In this document: positions 41,776 through 46,749 of the stretch, in pieces
Layout of the letters: each line of letters begins with the position of its first letter
Position numbering within the stretch: position 1 is the stretch's first letter
DNA from: Clostridia bacterium
GTDB lineage: Bacteria; Bacillota; Clostridia; Oscillospirales; Acutalibacteraceae
Assembly (NCBI GenBank): GCA_024404115.1
Contig: JAKSQM010000012.1
Location: forward strand, 1-46,749
Direction of reading: 5' to 3'
DNA: 46,749 nt
Position numbers and translations under genes: made by a program
Notes under the pieces: model-generated
The model's database searches: none
What the model was told of the DNA's origin: nothing
Seen by the model: only the letters and a program-made list of their open reading frames with translations

Positions 41776-42843
41776 TTAGCCAACAGTGCGCTGGGCAATG
41801 CCCTTGATTTCTGTAATTGTCCAGTCGGTTGAATCAACTGTAACAATGCTGCCGCAGTATTCGCACTTGGCAGATTTATTGATGTCGATTGGGGCACCGC
41901 AGTTGGGGCAGTGAATAACTCTTGTTTCACCTGCGCCTTTTTCGGTCTTAACACCGCTCTTTCGGCTGAGTGTCCATTCATATGTCATAAACTTCTCTTT
42001 TGTATCACTGCCACGGATAACCTTGCCTGTATCGTCATTAACAACATAGTCAACAATTCTTGTTCTGACAGTTGCAACAATAAAGTCGTTGTCGCCTGCC
42101 TGTCTCCAGCCGGAGAAGTTAACACCTAAAACTGCAACTCTGTCAACATAGTTGGTTTCGTGCTTTCTTCTGTAAGAGTCAAGCTGTCTGTCATACTGTG
42201 CATAAAGTGAATCTGTAAGATACGGGCGGAGAGATTCAATATTTTTATTCTGCCAGCAATCCTGCATCTGAACATAAATATTTGTGATTTTCTCTTTCAG
42301 CTCTGTTTCAGAGAATTCGGGGTCAATGGCTGTGTAGGTGTTCAGCTGTCTTAAAGGCTCAGTGTTCTCTGCAATTGCGCCCTGCTCAAGAGGAGGTTTG
42401 TATGATAAACTGGAGCCGCCGCTCTTTTTCACAGCGGTAACAACTGCAAGGATGATACCTAAGAGAATTGAACCGCCAACAAGTGAATAGTTAGCTTCGT
42501 TTTCATAGTTTTCGCTTCTGACAGTGCCGAGGGAGATTAAATCGCCCTTGTAGTTATAGTAACCGCCAAAATCGTTATCATCTGTATGTGAGCCGTAGAT
42601 ATATGAGTAATAAGTGGTTGTTGCATAGCTGTAATGGCTGTCATCATCATCGTCATAATCATAATCATAGTCATAATCGTAGTCATAATCATTATCGTAT
42701 GATGAACCCCAGTCGAAGGATGAACCGTAATCGCTGCCGTAATCGGTATCGCCTGCAAAGCCGCCAAACTCGGCATAGGCTTGAAGAGGGATAGCGAGAA
42801 CAAGGGCAAGTGCAAAAATCAATGCAAGTAATTTGTTTTTCAT
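41776..42843 (-). CDS. Tim44-like domain membrane protein with C-terminal zinc ribbon
   Basis: The 355-residue protein has a signal peptide (residues 1-23) and then an extreme Asp/Tyr low-complexity tract (DYDYDYDYDYDYDDDDD). One transmembrane helix (SLVGGSILLGIILAVVTAV) leads to a domain of about 150 residues typical of Tim44-like proteins. There the family pattern KITNIYVQMQDCWQNKN, LRPYLTDSLYAQY, then DRVAVLGV is visible. A zinc ribbon, CPNCGAPIDINKSAKCEYCG, ends the protein. Bacterial Tim44-like proteins are poorly understood. It is in an operon after the TMEM43-like gene (12 bp) and before a secreted protein. Confidence 0.8.
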   Translation of the reverse strand: MKNKLLALIFALALVLAIPLQAYAEFGGFAGDTDYGSDYGSSFDWGSSYDNDYDYDYDYDYDYDDDDDSHYSYATTTYYSYIYGSHTDDNDFGGYYNYKGDLISLGTVRSENYENEANYSLVGGSILLGIILAVVTAVKKSGGSSLSYKPPLEQGAIAENTEPLRQLNTYTAIDPEFSETELKEKITNIYVQMQDCWQNKNIESLRPYLTDSLYAQYDRQLDSYRRKHETNYVDRVAVLGVNFSGWRQAGDNDFIVATVRTRIVDYVVNDDTGKVIRGSDTKEKFMTYEWTLSRKSGVKTEKGAGETRVIHCPNCGAPIDINKSAKCEYCGSIVTVDSTDWTITEIKGIAQRTVG

Positions 42844-42855
42844 TTTATCCCCTCC

Positions 42856-43743
42856 TTAACCTTTTCTATTATTGAGCTTTTGTTTTATTTCGGGCAAGAG
42901 CTTCTTTTTTAATTTTGGCAAGCCATAGGCAAGTGCCGCTATAACGCCCTCAAAGCCTGCAAGAGTGAACATTGTGTCAGCAGAGCTGTCATGGTCAGAG
43001 GTGAAGTCTTTTTTAACATCATCCTCTGTTTTGATGCCTGCGCTTACAGATGAGAATTTTGCACCATCGGGGGTAATCATATCGCCGTCAAGCTTACCGC
43101 AAAATGTCGCATTTTTAATTGCATCAGCAGGGAGATATGTATATTTAATGCGGATGTCGCCAATTTTCCAGTTATCGGGGTCGCCGTTGGTGTAATAGCC
43201 ATCGCCGATATTTTTGTAGCCTTTAATCTTCAAATTATCCATAGATTTCAGGTTTTGGTATCCGTCGGGGGATTCAAAAAGCTCATTTAAAAATGTTTCG
43301 TCAACTGTGATGCCTGTATCTGCCATAACAACATTGCCAAAAAATGTAGCTGTTTTCAGCTTATCATTAAACGAGGGGTTGGTGTATAGCTCACCGTTTT
43401 TGCCCTCAATATCTTTTCTCTGACTATCTGAAAAGCTCTGGACAACACTGTCGCCCGAAATCGCATACTGATACATTTCAACAGTGCGTGCCAGCACATA
43501 GCCATCGGCTGTTACGCCTGTGTCAACATCTGTCGGGTTATCAAGAAGCTTCATTTCACCTGTGGTGAAGAAGCCGTCGCTTTCAAGAGCATCCTCATCA
43601 GACATTCTTGAAATATCCGTGATTTGCAGGTTGTCATCAACTTCTGCCATTCGCTTCTGGTCTGAACCCCAGATACAACTGACTATTGCAAAAATCAGCA
43701 AAATAATTGTTGCAGTGGGCAAAGCATTAAATAGCTTTTTCAT
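42856..43743 (-). CDS. TMEM43-like membrane protein
   Basis: This 295-residue protein has an N-terminal hydrophobic helix (ATIILLIFAIVSCIW, residues 11-25). A large soluble region contains VLARTVEMYQYAI and WKIGDIRIKYTYLPAD, which resemble the TMEM43/DUF1625 family. A second hydrophobic stretch lies near the C-terminus (MFTLAGFEGVIAALAYGL). The ATG at 43,743 follows AAGGGTGAG. It is the first gene of the operon, under a consensus promoter. Function unknown; assignment is by motif resemblance. Confidence 0.65.
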   Translation of the reverse strand: MKKLFNALPTATIILLIFAIVSCIWGSDQKRMAEVDDNLQITDISRMSDEDALESDGFFTTGEMKLLDNPTDVDTGVTADGYVLARTVEMYQYAISGDSVVQSFSDSQRKDIEGKNGELYTNPSFNDKLKTATFFGNVVMADTGITVDETFLNELFESPDGYQNLKSMDNLKIKGYKNIGDGYYTNGDPDNWKIGDIRIKYTYLPADAIKNATFCGKLDGDMITPDGAKFSSVSAGIKTEDDVKKDFTSDHDSSADTMFTLAGFEGVIAALAYGLPKLKKKLLPEIKQKLNNRKG

Positions 43744-43793
43744 AAAACTCACCCTTATTTCTTATTTTAGAATTAAAAAATTCTTCTATACAA

Positions 43794-43822
43794 ATTGTAT
43801 ATTATTATTTAGCTGTTGTCAA
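43794..43822 (-). promoter_or_regulatory. Promoter of the TMEM43-like/Tim44-like operon
   Basis: On the minus strand TTGACA (43,817-43,822) and TACAAT (43,794-43,799), 17 bp apart. Confidence 0.9.
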
Positions 43823-43890
43823 TTTTTTTGTAGAATAAAAATTTATTTTGTCTTTTTCTTTATAAATAATAAATAAAATTTCTAAATATG

Positions 43891-43919
43891 TTGTTTTTTT
43901 CTTACAATTATGATACAAT
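43891..43919 (+). promoter_or_regulatory. Promoter of the peptidase/Ntn-hydrolase operon
   Basis: TTGTTT and TACAAT are 17 bp apart; TGA directly before the -10 gives an extended -10. Confidence 0.7.
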
Positions 43920-43954
43920 TTTTAAGTTGAGAAAAAATGAAAGCGGAGGTTATC

Positions 43955-45277
43955 ATGGCTGACGAAAGAACACAAAAATATGTTGACACCTTAGCGAAAA
44001 TGATAAGGTGTGAAACTGTTTCAGTTTATGGATACATTGACGAAGAGAAGTTCAAGAAATTCCACGAGCTTCTGAAAGAGCTGTTTCCAAATATTTTCGC
44101 AGTTAGCGAGATTGAATATTTCAGCGGAAGCCTGCTCATTAAATGGAAAGGCAAAGGCTCTGACAAGCTGCCTGTTCTTTTCATGAATCATCACGATGTT
44201 GTTGAGGCTGTTGGCGATTGGAAGCACAAGCCTTTTGGCGGTGAAGTTTCTGAGGGCAAGCTTTGGGGCAGAGGAACTCTTGACACCAAGGGCGGTCTTT
44301 TCGGTATGCTTCAGGCTGCTGACGAGCTTGTTGCAGAGGGATTCACACCCGACAGAGATATTTATTTTGAGTCATCCTGCACAGAAGAAACAACCGGCTT
44401 CGGTGCAAACACAATTTCAAAAGAGCTTGAAAAAAGAGGCATTCGTTTTGACTTCATCCTTGACGAGGGCGGAATGATTGTTGAAGAGCCGATTGCAGGC
44501 GTTAAGGGCTTTTATGCTATGGTTGGTATGGGCGAAAAAGGCTGTGCAGATTTGAAATTCATTGCACGCTCAAACGGCGGTCATGCTTCAACCCCAGGCA
44601 AAAACACTCCACTTGTTCGCCTTGGCAAATTTATGGCAGAGGTTGAAAAGTCAAACATCTTTGTTTCAGAGATGTCCCCAACAATCAAAGAGATGCTCAC
44701 AAGGCTTGCACCTGCAATGAGCGGTGCGCTGAAGGTTGTATGCAGCAACGCATCACTTTTCAAGCCGCTTATTAAGGCTGTTGTTCCGTCTGTTTCTGCT
44801 GTTGCAGGCGCACTTTTCAAAACAACACTGGCGTTCACAACAGCTAAAGGCTCTGAGGGACTTAACGTTCTTCCGCAGGAAGCTTATGTTACAGGCAATA
44901 TGAGATATTCTCACCATCAGGGCGGCGAAAACAGCATTAACGCAGTTAGAAAGATTGCAAAGAAATATGACATTGAGGTTGAGGTTATTGACGGCGGCTT
45001 CCAGTCCAATATTGCAGACTATAACAGTGATGCTTTCAAGCTGGTTGAAAAGGCTGTTTCAGCAGTTTATCCCGATGTTAAAACCGTGCCTTATATTATG
45101 ACAGCGGCAAGCGATTGCAGATTTTTCTCAAGAAACAGCGATAATTGCTTCCGTTTCTTACCTTTCAAAATCTCTGACGAGCAGATGGCAAGCATTCACG
45201 GCTATGACGAAAGCGTGGATATTGACACACTTGCGCCCGCAGTTGATTTCTATAGATATATTATGAAAACTCTTTAA
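43955..45277 (+). CDS. M20-family metallopeptidase
   Basis: This 440-residue cytosolic amidohydrolase shows the M20 order: FMNHHDVVEAVG (first metal His/Asp), WGRGTLDTKGG (bridging Asp), and SCTEETTGFGA (catalytic Glu and ligand Glu). The dimerisation domain has GGHASTPG, and a late metal His lies in the C-terminal HGYDESV. Members are dipeptidases, carboxypeptidases or acylamino-acid hydrolases. GGAGG lies before the ATG at 43,955. The next gene is 21 bp downstream, so a shared pathway with the Ntn-hydrolase is likely. Confidence 0.92.
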   Translation: MADERTQKYVDTLAKMIRCETVSVYGYIDEEKFKKFHELLKELFPNIFAVSEIEYFSGSLLIKWKGKGSDKLPVLFMNHHDVVEAVGDWKHKPFGGEVSEGKLWGRGTLDTKGGLFGMLQAADELVAEGFTPDRDIYFESSCTEETTGFGANTISKELEKRGIRFDFILDEGGMIVEEPIAGVKGFYAMVGMGEKGCADLKFIARSNGGHASTPGKNTPLVRLGKFMAEVEKSNIFVSEMSPTIKEMLTRLAPAMSGALKVVCSNASLFKPLIKAVVPSVSAVAGALFKTTLAFTTAKGSEGLNVLPQEAYVTGNMRYSHHQGGENSINAVRKIAKKYDIEVEVIDGGFQSNIADYNSDAFKLVEKAVSAVYPDVKTVPYIMTAASDCRFFSRNSDNCFRFLPFKISDEQMASIHGYDESVDIDTLAPAVDFYRYIMKTL

Positions 45278-45298
45278 TTACAGAATGAGGTTATTACT

Positions 45299-46435
45299 AT
45301 GGCAGAAATGAAAACTAACAAAGAGCTGAGAAAGCTTACAAGAGCTTCTGCAAAAGCACTTGATAAAAACATTCTTATGCTCGATTATCAGAATAATTAC
45401 GACCTTGACGGCGTTCTTAAAAACGGTGTGGCAACAATTGCCGACCTTATTAAGCACATTGTAAAGCTTTCTGGCAAAAAAGAGAGCGATTTCACAATCG
45501 GCACTGCAAAGGGCGGCGGATGCTCCACATTTGACGCATTTACTCCCGACGGCGACCACATCATGGGCAGAAACTTTGACTTTAAGGTTGCTCCCTGCCT
45601 TGTTCTCTGGACTCATCCAGAGGGATATTACAAGAGCATTTCAATTGTTGACCACAACTTCCTTACATACGGCAACAAGAGAAATGTTTATAACGATAAG
45701 AAAACTGCACAGCTTCTTCTTGCACCTTACTGCTGTGTTGACGGCATCAACGAAAAGGGTCTCAGCATCGCAGTTTTGCAGATAAGAGCAAAGGCTACAC
45801 AGCAGGCTGACCCCTCAAAGACAGATATTACAACCACATCAATGGTAAGAGCTGTCCTTGACACCTGCGCTGATGTTGACGAGGCTGTTGAGTTTATCGC
45901 TTCACGCAATATGCACGATTCACTTTATTGCTGCTATCATTATCAGATTTCTGATAAGAGCGGCAGAAGCGTTATGGTTGAATATATCGACAATGAGCTT
46001 CATATTTATGAAAAGAACAGTGAGAAATATTCAATTGACGGCTCTGTTTATGAGAATGACGGCTTAGAGCGTATTTATGTTACAAACCACACAATCACAA
46101 AGAATGTTGGCTCATTCAAGGTTGAGCAGCACGGTGAGGACAGAACAAACGCTATCAGAAGAGCGCTCAAGGCAAAGAATGGCATTTTCACAGAGAAAGA
46201 GGCAATGGATCTTCTCAATTATCTGAAGCTTGACTATGACCATCCCAAGTATCCATGGAGAATTGAAGCTCTCTGGAGTTCAGTTTATAACTCAAACAAA
46301 TGCACACTTGCAATTGCCGCTGGCAGAGATTACAAGAATATCTACACATTCGCTGTTGATAAGCCTTATGAGGTTATTGGCAAAGACGGCATTGAGGAAT
46401 CTGAGTATCCATCAGGCAACTGGGATTATTTATAA
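45299..46435 (+). CDS. Ntn-hydrolase of the linear amide hydrolase / C45-type family
   Basis: This 378-residue protein carries the nucleophile Cys75 in KGGGCSTF followed by HIMGRNFDF, the signature of the choloylglycine/linear amide hydrolases and the acid ceramidase and C45 acyltransferase relatives. The Cys must be N-terminal to be active, so a 74-residue pro-segment would have to be removed between Gly74 and Cys75. Classical bile salt hydrolases have the Cys at position 2, so this is not an ordinary one. There is no signal peptide. It follows an M20 peptidase, suggesting cleavage of N-acyl amides and processing of the released amino acid or peptide. Confidence 0.88.
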   Translation: MAEMKTNKELRKLTRASAKALDKNILMLDYQNNYDLDGVLKNGVATIADLIKHIVKLSGKKESDFTIGTAKGGGCSTFDAFTPDGDHIMGRNFDFKVAPCLVLWTHPEGYYKSISIVDHNFLTYGNKRNVYNDKKTAQLLLAPYCCVDGINEKGLSIAVLQIRAKATQQADPSKTDITTTSMVRAVLDTCADVDEAVEFIASRNMHDSLYCCYHYQISDKSGRSVMVEYIDNELHIYEKNSEKYSIDGSVYENDGLERIYVTNHTITKNVGSFKVEQHGEDRTNAIRRALKAKNGIFTEKEAMDLLNYLKLDYDHPKYPWRIEALWSSVYNSNKCTLAIAAGRDYKNIYTFAVDKPYEVIGKDGIEESEYPSGNWDYL

Positions 46436-46448
46436 TACCGAAAGAAAA

Positions 46449-46481
46449 CGAAAAGCTCTCCATCACGGAGGGCTTTTTTAT
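46449..46481 (+). terminator. Terminator of the peptidase/hydrolase operon
   Basis: AAAGCTCTCC / GGAGGGCTTT with a short loop, followed by a T-tract. Confidence 0.88.
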
Positions 46482-46544
46482 TTGGAATGGGTTAGTTCGA
46501 TGCTATTATTTAAGTAGCTTGACAAATTTTAGCAATCGGCTTTT

Positions 46545-46650
46545 TGGCTTTCTCTGACGAGGGAGCTGTTTTATTGTGCAGTTCAAATGAATTTGCACGA
46601 TATTTTCTTGATTTTTTCGGGAGCAGCAAGCTACTCCCCTACAGGGTGCC
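46545..46650. repeat. Interspersed repeats, element fragment and module A, right edge
   Basis: CTCTGACGAGGGAGCTGTTTT (46,551-46,571) is a fragment of the element at 36,974, and GGGAGCAGCAAGCTACTCCC (46,619 onward) is module A again, followed by CTACAGGGTGCC. Confidence 0.85.
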
Positions 46651-46666
46651 GTGAATTTCATTCACT

Positions 46667-46749
46667 TTGTATGCACGGGGATGAACCCCGTGGTGTGGGC
46701 GCGGTGCGTGGGCGCGGTGCGTGGGCGCGGTGCGTGGGCGCGGTGCGTG
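46667..46749. repeat. 13-bp tandem repeat array with leading hairpin, right edge
   Basis: CACGGGG / CCCCGTG forms a hairpin near 46,675-46,692. Then GCGGTGCGTGGGC repeats with a 13-bp period from 46,701 to the last base (just under four units). The array probably continues outside the window. Confidence 0.93.

Noticed and set aside
45299-46435. Calling the Ntn-hydrolase a bile salt hydrolase
   Set aside because: The nucleophile Cys is at position 75 rather than 2, so the classical bile salt hydrolase assignment is not supported by sequence alone.
46670-46700. GCACGGGGATGAACC resembles the 3' part of a type I-E CRISPR repeat
   Set aside because: Only one copy is present, with no spacers or cas genes. 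It is part of a hairpin leading into the minisatellite.

Overview
This 46.7 kb AT-rich window looks like a chromosomal contig from a spore-forming, fermentative member of the Clostridia, most likely an uncultured gut Oscillospiraceae/Ruminococcaceae type. The reasons are an adjacent spoIIGA-sigE sporulation pair, a dockerin-bearing surface protein, ferredoxin-dependent indolepyruvate oxidoreductase genes, several glycoside hydrolases, strong GGAGG ribosome binding sites and near-consensus sigma-A promoters. The taxonomic placement is inference; there is no rRNA in the window.

Layout. 1-1,800: a 14-bp tandem array at the left edge, an inverted-repeat element, intergenic repeats and a solitary HNH endonuclease with three homing-endonuclease-associated repeats. 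1.8-4.6 kb: a zinc/cadmium efflux operon (SmtB-like repressor and P1B-2 ATPase with a His-rich N-terminus) with a readable promoter and operator. 4.6-5.8 kb: two small membrane proteins. 5.9-12.8 kb: a tight six-gene operon for aromatic 2-oxoacid metabolism (acyl-CoA synthetase, iorA, iorB, phenylacetate-CoA ligase, ACT protein, aminotransferase). 13.2-16.1 kb: a dockerin protein, a membrane protein, an HPr-kinase-like protein and a PqqD-like protein. 16.1-18.4 kb: tRNA-Leu(GAG), a duplicated tRNA 3' end, and small accessory genes (Cys-phosphatase, possible glycosylase-fold protein, broken WYL regulator).

18.5-27.5 kb is a minus-strand block: a DUF4838 secreted protein, a serine hydrolase, a P-loop kinase with a peptidase relic fused in front, and a run GH78 rhamnosidase - proC - zinc ribbon - lipase. 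27.6-36.8 kb is a plus-strand block: a YgjP-like metallopeptidase, a HAD phosphatase, spoIIGA-sigE, a small membrane protein, RlmA-like methyltransferase, Eis-like acetyltransferase, a GH-A clan glycosidase, then a sugar kinase and GH4 phospho-glycosidase under their own promoter. 37.1-39.3 kb is a TIR-TPR protein with about ten nearly identical 47-residue repeats. 39.6-43.7 kb holds secreted or membrane proteins including a Tim44-like/TMEM43-like pair. 43.9-46.4 kb is an M20 peptidase plus Ntn-hydrolase pair. The right edge carries the same interspersed repeats and a 13-bp tandem array.

The clearest metabolic system is 5.9-12.8 kb: transamination of aromatic amino acids, ferredoxin-linked decarboxylation to aryl-acetyl-CoA, and CoA-ester handling by two AMP-forming ligases. 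The best leads for less-described biology are the TIR-TPR protein, the Tim44/TMEM43 pair, the HPr-kinase-like/PqqD pair behind a dockerin protein, the kinase/GH4 pair without a visible PTS, the tRNA-tail duplication and the interspersed repeat families.
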